The notes below the pieces were generated by a model. It had not been told where the DNA came from. It made no database searches and worked only from the letters and a program-made list of their open reading frames with translations. From Algoriphagus hitonicola (lineage in GTDB: Bacteria > Bacteroidota > Bacteroidia > Cytophagales > Cyclobacteriaceae): a DNA stretch of 64,000 nt. This document shows positions 44,897 through 53,776 of the stretch, in pieces; the first letter of the stretch is position 1; each line of letters begins with the position of its first letter. The DNA lies in contig NZ_FOPC01000005.1 of assembly GCF_900113375.1 (NCBI RefSeq), positions 1 through 64,000 of the forward strand, given 5' to 3'. The position numbers and the translations under genes are program-made.

Positions 44897-45955
44897 ATGA
44901 AAATGGATATAAATGTAAAGTTGCTCACTCAAATCTGCGAAATCGCTGGCGCTCCGGGCTTCGAAAAAAGAGTTCGGGACTTGGTGATCGAATTGGTGAC
45001 TCCCCATGTAGATGAAGTGAAAACAGATAATCTCGGAAATGTCATTGCCCTAAAAAAAGGAACGCGAAATCCCGATGGGAAACGCGTGATGGTAGCAGCC
45101 CACATGGATGAAATTGGTTTTATCATCACACATATTGATGACAACGGATTTCTGAGGTTTCATACCTTAGGAGGCTTTGACCCAAAAACTCTTACTGCTC
45201 AGCGGGTAATCGTACACGGAAAAAAAGATCTCGTCGGCGTGATGGGAAGCAAACCCATTCATGTGATGAGTCAGGAGGAACGAAACAAATTGCCCAAGAC
45301 TACTGATTTTTTTATCGATTTGGGAATGCCAAAAGAGGAGGTGGAAAAGTATATTTCAATCGGAGACCCGGTAACCCGTGATCGGGAATTGATTGAGATG
45401 GGCGATTGTGTCAATTGCAAATCTATTGATAATCGAGTAGCAGTTTTTATCTTAATCGAAGCGCTTAAAAAGCTTAAAAACCCCGCATACGATGTCTATG
45501 CCACTTTTACAGTACAGGAAGAGGTGGGGATCCGGGGAGCAAATGTCGCCGCACACGGGATAAATCCGGACTTTGGAATTGCTTTGGATACCACGATTGC
45601 CTTTGATGTACCGGGGGCTCAAGCTCACGAAAAAGTCACCGAACTCGGAAAAGGTACAGCGATCAAAATCATGGATGCGATGACGATTTGTGATTATCGA
45701 ATGGTGGATTTTATGAAAAAAACTGCAGACAAAGAGAAAATCACTTGGCAGCCTGAGATTCTCACCGCCGGAGGGACGGACACTGCCGGAGTACAGCGCA
45801 TGGGAAAACAGGGCGCTATTGCCGGTGCGATTTCCATTCCTACCAGACACCTGCATCAAGTGATCGAAATGGCCCACAAAAAAGACATTTCCGATTCCAT
45901 AGAGTTGTTGGTGGCTTGTCTCGAGCAGGTCGATACCTACGATTGGAAGCACTAG
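44897..45955 (+). CDS. M42 family metallopeptidase (glutamyl aminopeptidase/endoglucanase-like)
   Basis: A 352-residue M42 aminopeptidase. Two-metal ligands are visible in AAHMDEIGF, SIDNRVA, QEEVGIRGA and the later ALDTTIAFD, with IPTRHLHQ near the C-terminus. The family forms large tetrahedral oligomers that trim peptides. Two methionine codons lie close together (44897 and 44903); the first is used. It stands alone. Confidence 0.93.
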   Translation: MKMDINVKLLTQICEIAGAPGFEKRVRDLVIELVTPHVDEVKTDNLGNVIALKKGTRNPDGKRVMVAAHMDEIGFIITHIDDNGFLRFHTLGGFDPKTLTAQRVIVHGKKDLVGVMGSKPIHVMSQEERNKLPKTTDFFIDLGMPKEEVEKYISIGDPVTRDRELIEMGDCVNCKSIDNRVAVFILIEALKKLKNPAYDVYATFTVQEEVGIRGANVAAHGINPDFGIALDTTIAFDVPGAQAHEKVTELGKGTAIKIMDAMTICDYRMVDFMKKTADKEKITWQPEILTAGGTDTAGVQRMGKQGAIAGAISIPTRHLHQVIEMAHKKDISDSIELLVACLEQVDTYDWKH

Positions 45956-46015
45956 ATGAAGGCCCTGAGAAATCGGGGCTTTTTAATTTAAAAAACAATC
46001 CCCTATCTTATTGAC

Positions 46016-46993
46016 ATGGTTTTTTGGAATAGATTTTTGAAATGGATTGGTAAACTCGAAGTGATCCAGATTGAGCCTTTTCTGGCGATCAGCAATGGAC
46101 AGCAGGTTTTTGTCAAGGGTCGGGTGATTTCTGCCTATAAACAAAGCCGTCCCAAAGCCCGGAATAATCCCATGAAAAATATTTTTGCCTCGATCAGGCG
46201 ATATGCCGTGACGAGCATTCCCGAGATTCCTATCTTGATTTCTTTGGGCGATGGTCAAGAAGAGGTGATCAGTGATCAAGATGGAGTATTTGAATGTTTA
46301 CTTACCTCTACTGATGATACCCAAGTGTACTTTTCGGTCAATGAAAAGGAGGAGGGCTTAAAATACCAAGATGGGGAATTATCAATTTACCATGTTCAAT
46401 ATCCGAATGGAGTTATTTCAGATATTGATGACACGATTTTGATTTCCCATGCTACTCAAATCGGTAAAAAGCTTTGGCTTTCTATCTCTAAAAACGCCTA
46501 TACCCGGCGGCCTTTTCCCGGAGTCTCGGAATTTTATCAGAAGCTGGCCATCGGCGGAAGAAATGAGGTTTTCTATGTCTCAAGTAGTGATTGGTCCTTA
46601 TATGATCTGATTCGGGATTTTTTAGAGTTTAGAAATATTCCCACCGGACCTATTTTACTAAAAGACAAACATATCAATCTCAAGAATATCTGGACCTCTG
46701 GAGGAGGAAGCCATGATCATAAATTTGAGAAAATCCGATTCCTATTTTCATTCTTTCCTGAAATGAATTTCATTCTGGTCGGGGACAGCGGGCAACACGA
46801 TCCGGAGATCTATGCCGAACTCAAGGAAGAATTTCCCGATCGGATTAAATCAATTTTTATCCGGGAAATCAAGGCGAATAATTTTATTGATACAAAAAGA
46901 GATTATCTTCAGTCTAATCTTGGATTTTACTTTGTGAAAAACACAAATGATGCAATCCAAATTGCCGAAAATCTAGCGCTGTTTTCATCATGA
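46016..46993 (+). CDS. App1-like phosphatidate phosphatase (DUF2183)
   Basis: A 325-residue protein. The N-terminal part (about 1-130) is beta-rich, and the C-terminal part is the HAD-type App1 catalytic domain with DIDDTIL at 136-142, VSSSDWSLYD, KHKFEKI-like spacing (HDHKFEKIRFL) and GDSGQHDPEIY. Family members dephosphorylate phosphatidic acid. It overlaps the lipid kinase gene by four bases (ATGA), making a phosphatase-kinase pair on related lipids. Confidence 0.88.
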   Translation: MVFWNRFLKWIGKLEVIQIEPFLAISNGQQVFVKGRVISAYKQSRPKARNNPMKNIFASIRRYAVTSIPEIPILISLGDGQEEVISDQDGVFECLLTSTDDTQVYFSVNEKEEGLKYQDGELSIYHVQYPNGVISDIDDTILISHATQIGKKLWLSISKNAYTRRPFPGVSEFYQKLAIGGRNEVFYVSSSDWSLYDLIRDFLEFRNIPTGPILLKDKHINLKNIWTSGGGSHDHKFEKIRFLFSFFPEMNFILVGDSGQHDPEIYAELKEEFPDRIKSIFIREIKANNFIDTKRDYLQSNLGFYFVKNTNDAIQIAENLALFSS

Positions 46994-47880
46994 AACAAAA
47001 GGCCTTATTTATTTTCAATCCCAAATCAGGAACAGGTGACTTCACTTTTCCTGAACTCAAAGAAAAAGTCCTCGCAAATTTGGATGGTTTTGAGCTAGTC
47101 GATTTCGAAACGACAGGAGAAAACGATCCTCAAAAGATTCGGGACCAAATCAATCAGTTAACCCCGGACCTTATTCTAGTTGGGGGTGGAGATGGTACGG
47201 TAAAACTCGTCGCCGAAAATCTCGAAAAGTCAATTCCGATGGCGATTTTGCCTCTCGGTTCAGCTAATGGTCTTGCCAAATGTCTGGGAATTGATCTACT
47301 GGAAGATGGATTGGATGCCCTTCGCAAAATGATGGCCATATCCATGGATGCCATTGAGATCAATGGGGAGTTATGTTTGCATTTGGCGGATTTTGGATTT
47401 AATGCCAAGTTGATCGAAGGATTCGAGCAGCAGGAGGGAAGGGGAATGCTGGGGTATATCAAAAGTTCGTTTTCCCAATTATTCATAACTGAAAAATACC
47501 CCTTTCAGATCCAAACTAATGACAGAACTTGGGAATTGGAAACCCGGATGCTTTTGATTGCCAACGGAGATCGATTTGGTACGGGGGCGGTGATTAATCC
47601 AAATGGGAAATTGGATGATGGCAAATTTGAAATTGTGACATTGAATATTGAGACCTTTGATGATTTGCTGGATGTTTCCAAAAGTTTGATTTCCGGGGAT
47701 ATGGGAGAGGGCGAAGGGATTCAATCCTGGTCACTTACTTCTTGTAAAATCATAAATAAAGCTGGGGTCAAATTCCAGATTGATGGAGAATTGAAAGGAA
47801 ACCCAGATGAAATAGAGGTAGCGATTCATCCCGGAAGATTTCAGTTTATCACAAGAATGGAGTCAACCCATACTACGTAA
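46990..47880 (+). CDS. Diacylglycerol/lipid kinase family protein (YegS/DgkB-like)
   Basis: A 296-residue kinase. The nucleotide site GGGDGT lies at 65-70, with FNPKSGTG at the N-terminus, LPLGSANGLAK and the C-terminal QIDGE motif. It phosphorylates a lipid such as diacylglycerol. Translational coupling to the App1-like phosphatase suggests that the two act in the same lipid cycle; the exact substrate is inferred. Confidence 0.92.
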   Translation: MKQKALFIFNPKSGTGDFTFPELKEKVLANLDGFELVDFETTGENDPQKIRDQINQLTPDLILVGGGDGTVKLVAENLEKSIPMAILPLGSANGLAKCLGIDLLEDGLDALRKMMAISMDAIEINGELCLHLADFGFNAKLIEGFEQQEGRGMLGYIKSSFSQLFITEKYPFQIQTNDRTWELETRMLLIANGDRFGTGAVINPNGKLDDGKFEIVTLNIETFDDLLDVSKSLISGDMGEGEGIQSWSLTSCKIINKAGVKFQIDGELKGNPDEIEVAIHPGRFQFITRMESTHTT

Positions 47881-47912
47881 TTTCAAGTAAAAGCATTCCT
47901 AAACCTTACCCT

Positions 47913-48719
47913 ATGAAGAATTTATATCTATCAAGTTTTTTCTTTTTCTTACTTTTTTTCACCTTTTCCTGCGAGCAAAAATCCGGTGAAGTAGAAGAAG
48001 TTATTGCCGAAGAGCCAAAATGGATGGATTTATTTAATGGAGAAAATCTAGATGGTTGGATCCCAAAAATCCATCATCATGAAACCGGTGAAAATTACGC
48101 AAATACCTTTCGAGTTTCCGATGGGATTATCGAAGTAAACTATGATGACTACGATACCTTCGAAGAGCGATATGGGCACTTGTTTTACCAAAAGCCCTTT
48201 TCCAACTTTCATTTGAAATGGGAATATCGATTTACGGAACAGTGGCTGGAAGATGCCCCGATTTATACGTATCGCAATTCGGGAATCATGTTTCATTCCC
48301 AGGCACCGGAGACGATTTTAAAGGAGCAGGATTGGCCGATTTCGGTGGAGTATCAGATGCTGGCTGAAGAAAAGGAAGGACAACCACGCCCCACGGGGAA
48401 TATGTGCAGCCCGGGCACGGATGTGGTTTTTGATGGAGAAATCGATGATCGGCATTGCATCAATTCCACTTCTCCGACTTACCAGTGGGATGAGTGGGTA
48501 AGTGCCGAGCTTATCGTCTATGGAGATTCGATAGTTCATCACTTGGTCAATGGCGATACGGTTTTAACTTATAGCAAACCTCAAATCGGTGGCGGCGTTG
48601 CCAATCGATATGATCCTGATATTAAAATCGATGGTACACCCTTGAAATCCGGCTATATCGGGCTGCAAAGCGAGGGACAGGGAGTGTTGTTTCGGGAGAT
48701 TAAGATTCGGGAGCTTTGA
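47913..48719 (+). CDS. DUF1080 lipoprotein (3-keto-disaccharide hydrolase family)
   Basis: A 268-residue lipoprotein with a lipobox-like FTFSC (cysteine 20). The body is a jelly-roll domain of DUF1080: WMDLFNGENLDGWIPK at the start, NFHLKWEYRF, YRNSGIMFHSQ, and a C-terminal SGYIGLQSEGQGVLFREIKIREL. The family includes 3-keto-glycoside hydrolases and often sits in sugar-use loci; no such genes adjoin it here. Confidence 0.9.
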   Translation: MKNLYLSSFFFFLLFFTFSCEQKSGEVEEVIAEEPKWMDLFNGENLDGWIPKIHHHETGENYANTFRVSDGIIEVNYDDYDTFEERYGHLFYQKPFSNFHLKWEYRFTEQWLEDAPIYTYRNSGIMFHSQAPETILKEQDWPISVEYQMLAEEKEGQPRPTGNMCSPGTDVVFDGEIDDRHCINSTSPTYQWDEWVSAELIVYGDSIVHHLVNGDTVLTYSKPQIGGGVANRYDPDIKIDGTPLKSGYIGLQSEGQGVLFREIKIREL

Positions 48720-48822
48720 TCGATTAATTCAAATCTCCAAGGATTTTACATCCCTATTGAATCTGATCGAGGGTTTCAGCCTTGAGACCAAATTTAAACT
48801 CAATTTTCATTTTTGAGTTGAA

Positions 48823-49214
48823 TTATTTTTTTTCTTCTAATTCTTTAAAAAGTTTGAAATAGGTATCAGAAATCTTTTCGGCTATTCCCTCTGCGATTTC
48901 TTGATTATATAAGAGGATTGATTTCTACTTTTGATCATTTCCATCCAGCCTTCTCCATCCTGAATCAATCTCAGCCTAAAACCTTCCCTTGAGGCATCCC
49001 TTGAGCCGGTGATATCCGGGTTTCCTTGAAACGCGAAATAATCTTTTAAAACATTCCAAGCCAGATCATGAGTAAATTCAAATGCTTGAATCATTCCTTG
49101 CTCCTCCAATGGTGACAAACCTCGCTGTTTGGATAGCAAAACAGCATTTTCCAATTACCGAAGAGCTTTTGAATAATTGGTCAGTCGTTAATGCCAGCGA
49201 ATTTTAGAGTTCAT
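48823..49214 (-). pseudogene. HI0074-family nucleotidyltransferase substrate-binding protein, broken in three places
   Basis: On the minus strand an ATG at 49214 starts MNSKIRWH, then TAA at 49188-49190; the same frame continues RLTNYSKALR, then TAA at 49155-49157, then LENAVLLSKQRGLSPLEEQ, GMIQAFEFTHDLAWNVLKDY and WMEMIKSRNQSS. At about 48905-48915 the frame shifts, as if four bases were lost, and continues YNQEIAEGIAEKISDTYF to a stop at 48823-48825. Both stops stand where family members have glutamine, so each is explained by CAA to TAA. HI0074 proteins partner MNT nucleotidyltransferases in toxin-antitoxin-like pairs; no partner gene remains beside it. Confidence 0.82.
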
Positions 49215-49269
49215 AACTCCAATTTATACTTAAACCCGAAATATGCATTAGACTTCTTATTACGAGTCC

Positions 49270-49375
49270 AAACCGCTTCAAAATCAATCGCTTTGCTGCA
49301 TTTAGCTCAATCACCGTCCCGTAGGTACGGGATGCCTCATTCTCCGCCTCAGGCGGATTGATTTTATTGCGGTTT
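49270..49375. repeat. Compound palindromic repeat element
   Basis: An outer imperfect inverted repeat (AAACCGC-N3-AAAATCAATC at 49270-49289 against GATTGATTTT-N3-GCGGTTT at 49356-49375) encloses two perfect hairpins: TCCCGTA-GG-TACGGGA at 49317-49332 and CCGCCT-C-AGGCGG at 49344-49356. No coding potential is visible. It looks like a dispersed REP- or MITE-type element, though copy number cannot be judged from this window. The rest of 49215-49448 shows no other feature. Confidence 0.6.
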
Positions 49376-49448
49376 GATCTCTCACTACAGATTCTAATGC
49401 ATAATCCGGGTTAAAAATCTAAAACTCTAAACACTGCTTGATATCAAG

Positions 49449-49482
49449 AAAAAATCCAGCGCCTCTTGACACTGGATTTTTT
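49449..49482. terminator. Terminator downstream of valS
   Basis: AAAAATCCAG (49450-49459) pairs with CTGGATTTTT (49472-49481) around a 12-base loop. It works in either direction and lies about 80 bases beyond the valS stop. Confidence 0.65.
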
Positions 49483-49560
49483 AATGTCTGATTTGATTTA
49501 ATCAGTTGGAGATTATTTACTTCAAATAAACCATAGAGGTCTTTGAGATCTCAAAGGTTG

Positions 49561-52194
49561 TTACCCCAATTTCGATAAACTTTCCTCCAAAGCCTTAATC
49601 TTGGCTTCGGCATCTGCTTGTTTTTTCTTCTCGTTTTCGACGACTGGAGCAGGGGCGCCAGCAACAAATCGCTCGTTGGAGAGCTTTTTCATCACCGAGG
49701 CTAGAAAGCCTTTGGTATACTCGATTTCCTTCTGAAGATTTGCTTTTTCTTCCTCGATATTAATCGAATCGCCCATCGGGATGAAACATTCGTCGGATTT
49801 GACCACGAAGCTCATCGCATTTTCTACTTTTTCAGAGAAATTCAGTGAGGATAGATTGGCCAACTTGATCAACACGGATTCGAAACGGCGATAGAGTTCC
49901 GGAGTCTTCGTGTTGATCGTCAGTTCAAGCGACTCCTTTGGAGACATGCCTTTGGAAGCCCGGAGATTTCTCACCTGTGACACCACTTCAAAGACCTGTG
50001 CAGCTTCTTCGATGATCTTCTGATCAAAGTCTTTTGCCTCAGGCCAAGTGGCCAAAATCAAGGATTCTCCTACGCTTCTTTCTTTGATTTGATGCCAGAG
50101 TTCCTCGGTAATAAAAGGCATAAAAGGGTGGAGGATTTTGAGAACATCCTCAAAAAGCGCAATGGTTTTATCGAAAGTAACCTGATCAATAGGCTGTTGG
50201 TAAGCAGGCTTGATCATCTCGAGATACCAAGAGCAGAAGTCATCCCAAACCAGCTTGTAAGTTACCATCAAGGCGTCTGAAATACGGAATTTTTCGAAAT
50301 GCTCGTTGATTTCTGCCAAAGCCTGCTGGAATCGATTTTCAAACCATTCGATTGAAGAGGTATTGCTGGCTCCGTCAAGTTTAGGATCGATTTCCCAACC
50401 TTGAACCAATCGGAAAGCATTCCAGATTTTATTGGCAAAGTTTCTACCCTGCTCGACCAATTTGTCATCGTAGGGCAAGTCATTTCCCGCAGGAGAAGAG
50501 AAGAGCATCCCGGTGCGGACTCCATCAGCCCCGTATTGGGCAATGAGTTCCAAAGGGTCGGGGGAGTTGCCGAGCGATTTTGACATTTTTCTCCCTAATT
50601 TATCCCGTACGATCCCGGTGAGATAGACATTTTTGAAGGGTTTTTCGCCCATGTATTCGTATCCGGCAATGATCATCCGAGCTACCCAGAAAAACAAGAT
50701 TTCAGGCGCAGTCACCAAATCATTGGTAGGATAGTAGTATTTCAGTTCTTCGTTGGGTTTGCCAGTGGTGAATACCTCCGTGTCAAAAACGGAAATCGGC
50801 CAAAGCCAAGAGCTGAACCAAGTGTCGAGCACATCTTCGTCTTGCTTGAGATCCGCGAGGACATAGTTGGTTCCAAATTGGTTGTTGGCGATTTGAAGTG
50901 CTTCCTCTTTGGTCTTGGCTACAACAAATTCCCCATTGGGAAGATAAAAAGCCGGAATTTGATGTCCCCACCAGAGTTGGCGGGAAATACACCAGTCGCG
51001 GACATTTTCCATCCATGCCCGATACATATTTTTAAACTTGGGTGGATGAAGTTGGATGACATCTTCCATGACCGAGGAAAAGGCCGGTTTGGTGATTTCA
51101 TCCATTTTAAGAAACCACTGAAGGGAAAGCTTGGGCTCAATTACCGCATCGGTACGCTCCGAGTGACCGACATTGGACTTGTAATCCTCCACTTTATCCA
51201 GTTGCCCGGCTTCATCGAGCAGTTTTGCGATCTTTTTTCTGGCTATAAAACGGTCCTCTCCGATGAGAATCTGGGCTTTTTCGTTGAGGGTTCCGTTGTC
51301 ATTGAGAATATCGATTACCTCCAGTTTATGTTTGATTCCCAATTCGTAGTCATTGATATCATGTGCTGGAGTGACTTTGAGACAGCCCGTACCAAATTCC
51401 ATTTCCACATAGTCATCTTCGATAATTGGAATTGCACGATTGATCAGGGGAATGATGGCTTTTTTACCTTTGAGATGGGTAAACCGTGCATCCTGAGGAT
51501 TAATGCAGATGGCCACATCAGCCATGATGGTTTCAGGGCGTGTCGTCGCAATGGTTAAAAACTGATCTTCAGTTCCTTCGATTTTATACTTGATGTAGTA
51601 AAGTTTTGAAGCGATTTCTTTGGTGATTACCTCATCATCAGACAGGGCGGTTTGTCCTTTGGGATCCCAGTTGACCATGCGGATGCCCCGATAGATTTTG
51701 CCTTTTCGATACAAGTCCACAAAAACAGTCGTCACTGCCTCACTCAGGTCTGCGTCCATGGTGAATTTTGTCCGGTCCCAGTCGCAGGATGCGCCAAGTT
51801 TTTTAAGTTGCTCGAGTATGATTCCTCCGTATTTTTCTTTCCATTCCCAAGCATGATTAAGAAATTGCTCTCGGGAGAGATCCTTTTTTTCGATGCCTTT
51901 TTCCTTGAGGAGTTGGACCACTTTGGTTTCTGTCGCGATCGAGGCGTGATCCGTACCTGGAACCCAGCAGGCATTTTTCCCTTGCATCCGTGCCCGACGG
52001 ATCAGCACGTCTTGAATGGTATTGTTCAGCATATGACCCATATGAAGGACTCCTGTGACGTTTGGCGGAGGAATAACAATCGTGTAGGGTTCTTTGCTTG
52101 GGTTTACTTTGGAGGAAAAAAGCTTGTGCTCCATCCAGTAGCTATACCATTTGGCTTCCGCCAAACTTGGGTCATATTTGCTGGCAATAGACAT
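49561..52194 (-). CDS. valS: Valyl-tRNA synthetase
   Basis: An 877-residue class I synthetase. The HIGH motif appears as VLHMGHML near residue 48, KMSKS as [10 protein letters not shown], the editing domain has [10 protein letters not shown], and the C-terminus is a coiled-coil arm ([21 protein letters not shown]). Length and order are standard. Upstream lies a 190-base gap to the susD terminator with no further gene seen. Confidence 0.97.
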   Translation of the reverse strand: MSIASKYDPSLAEAKWYSYWMEHKLFSSKVNPSKEPYTIVIPPPNVTGVLHMGHMLNNTIQDVLIRRARMQGKNACWVPGTDHASIATETKVVQLLKEKGIEKKDLSREQFLNHAWEWKEKYGGIILEQLKKLGASCDWDRTKFTMDADLSEAVTTVFVDLYRKGKIYRGIRMVNWDPKGQTALSDDEVITKEIASKLYYIKYKIEGTEDQFLTIATTRPETIMADVAICINPQDARFTHLKGKKAIIPLINRAIPIIEDDYVEMEFGTGCLKVTPAHDINDYELGIKHKLEVIDILNDNGTLNEKAQILIGEDRFIARKKIAKLLDEAGQLDKVEDYKSNVGHSERTDAVIEPKLSLQWFLKMDEITKPAFSSVMEDVIQLHPPKFKNMYRAWMENVRDWCISRQLWWGHQIPAFYLPNGEFVVAKTKEEALQIANNQFGTNYVLADLKQDEDVLDTWFSSWLWPISVFDTEVFTTGKPNEELKYYYPTNDLVTAPEILFFWVARMIIAGYEYMGEKPFKNVYLTGIVRDKLGRKMSKSLGNSPDPLELIAQYGADGVRTGMLFSSPAGNDLPYDDKLVEQGRNFANKIWNAFRLVQGWEIDPKLDGASNTSSIEWFENRFQQALAEINEHFEKFRISDALMVTYKLVWDDFCSWYLEMIKPAYQQPIDQVTFDKTIALFEDVLKILHPFMPFITEELWHQIKERSVGESLILATWPEAKDFDQKIIEEAAQVFEVVSQVRNLRASKGMSPKESLELTINTKTPELYRRFESVLIKLANLSSLNFSEKVENAMSFVVKSDECFIPMGDSINIEEEKANLQKEIEYTKGFLASVMKKLSNERFVAGAPAPVVENEKKKQADAEAKIKALEESLSKLG

Positions 52195-52337
52195 AAATGT
52201 GGGATTGGTTTTGAATTTGCAAAAATAGGGGAAAAAGGGGAATTGACCTTAGAGGAATGGGATTGATGGAAAACAAAAAAGGTTGTCAAACTCATAGAAA
52301 GACTTTTTTCGAATGTGAAATTAACATAGGCCATAAA

Positions 52338-52364
52338 AAAAGACCGACATTTTGCCGGTCTTTT
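52338..52364 (-). terminator. Terminator of the susCD operon
   Basis: On the minus strand the stem AAAAGACCG/CGGTCTTTT with loop GCAAAATGT is followed by a T run. It lies just beyond the susD stop and is almost the same sequence as the terminator of the CocE-type gene at 56995-57020. Confidence 0.8.
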
Positions 52365-52384
52365 AAGAAAATTAAATCATCATG

Positions 52385-53764
52385 TTAGTCACCTACATAT
52401 TCATCCCAACTCAATTCTGCCTGAGGGTGGGGGAATTGCTGGAAGATCGTGCCTCCGTCAAAACTTGTAGGAATTTCATCCAGTCTACCATATCGGCGGG
52501 CGTCAATCCAGCGATGTCCCCAAGGCTCAGCCCAGAGCGAATACCTTCTTTGATATAGGATCTCATCAATCAAGGCATCCTGAGAACTTGCTCCTTCATA
52601 ATCCCCAAGTCCGGCGGCATTTCGAATGATATTGATCGCTTCGATGGCTTCATCAGCCTGGTTCAGATTGGCATGAGCTTCGGCTTTCAACAAAATCAGT
52701 TCTTCATTTCTGATGAAAGGAATGGATTCGGTATTGCTAGACCATCGGGCATCTTGATGGGTACCTTCCAAAGCACCCGCATCTGTAGTGACAGTAACTG
52801 GTTCGTCTCGCTCCAAAAACTTGTTTTCCACACGTAAATCACCAGGTGTAGCGTCTTCCAAAACGGACGGATGTACTACAATAATGGTGTTTACAGCTGC
52901 ATTTGGAACATAATAAAGTGGATTGAAAACATCTGGAGAAGCTCCATAGGGATGAGCTGGTCCAGCATTCAGATCTCCTCCCAAATCCATAAAGGATGCA
53001 TCCAAAGCAGAAAGTACTCCCTGCCAATCTTGGCGATAGGCATTCAATCTTGCCGTAATCGCACGGTTAACCTGCCGCAATCCCTCGATGGTGTTAAATC
53101 CATCAAATCCTCTGGTTAAGCTAAAAGGAAACTCTCCTGATCCCGCAGTCTGAAGCGCCGCATCTCCTTCATCCAAGATCGCCTTGATCGCATCAAGTGC
53201 TTCCGCATAAGGCACAAATGGCCCAGGATTCAATGGATCGGCAACGTCTATTCGGATTCCATTTTCATAAACAAAGTTTGCCGGAATCATAAACTGATAA
53301 CCTTGGATGGTTTTGGCAAAACCGGATACTGCACTTCTGGCAGGCGCTTGGATATTTTCGGTGTTCTCCGCAGCGGCTACTAAGACATCGGCTTGTTTGA
53401 TGGCTTGGTAAGGTGCTGCCCAAGAGCCTCCACCTGTATTTCCAAACCCGAAATAGGATCGATCTGGAGTTCGTCCATTTTGTCCTAACCAATCCGTTTG
53501 AAACCGAGGATCGGAGGCATTGAGGTACCAGATCTCACGTCCAAAGGTATTCCAGGCTTGAGATACATTGGTCACATATCCACGATGTCGCGATTCTAAT
53601 CCTGTAATTAAAAACTGGATTTGTTCAGCGGTAGCATTATTTGATACCGATCCGACTGAGGGATTGTTTGGATCCTGGATTTCGTCCAACTGAAGTGGAT
53701 TACAAGCCACTAAAGCGCCTGCAACCACGATTATTTTGCTTATATTTTTTAATGTATTTTTCAT
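52385..53764 (-). CDS. SusD/RagB-family outer-membrane nutrient-binding lipoprotein
   Basis: A 459-residue SusD-like protein. A lipobox-like LVACN ends the signal peptide (cysteine 21). The helical TPR-type scaffold continues through EQIQFLITGLESRHRGY to the C-terminal LIDEILYQRRYSLWAEPWGHRWIDARRYGRL block that marks the family. It forms the lid of the SusC pore and selects the nutrient. It follows susC with a 12-base gap. Confidence 0.92.
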   Translation of the reverse strand: MKNTLKNISKIIVVAGALVACNPLQLDEIQDPNNPSVGSVSNNATAEQIQFLITGLESRHRGYVTNVSQAWNTFGREIWYLNASDPRFQTDWLGQNGRTPDRSYFGFGNTGGGSWAAPYQAIKQADVLVAAAENTENIQAPARSAVSGFAKTIQGYQFMIPANFVYENGIRIDVADPLNPGPFVPYAEALDAIKAILDEGDAALQTAGSGEFPFSLTRGFDGFNTIEGLRQVNRAITARLNAYRQDWQGVLSALDASFMDLGGDLNAGPAHPYGASPDVFNPLYYVPNAAVNTIIVVHPSVLEDATPGDLRVENKFLERDEPVTVTTDAGALEGTHQDARWSSNTESIPFIRNEELILLKAEAHANLNQADEAIEAINIIRNAAGLGDYEGASSQDALIDEILYQRRYSLWAEPWGHRWIDARRYGRLDEIPTSFDGGTIFQQFPHPQAELSWDEYVGD

Positions 53765-53776
53765 GGTTTTGCCGGT

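Noticed and set aside
45959-45984. Terminator after the M42 peptidase gene
   Set aside because: The stem AAGGCCC/GGGGCTT has a central mismatch; it may work weakly, but support is too thin for a feature.
48797-48819. AACTCAA/TTGAGTT hairpin after the DUF1080 gene as a terminator
   Set aside because: The stem is short and AT-rich and no immediate T run follows on the plus strand; the T-rich stretch belongs to the end of the HI0074 pseudogene.
50842-51558. A 238-codon plus-strand frame inside valS
   Set aside because: It is opposite to conserved synthetase sequence and has no family features.
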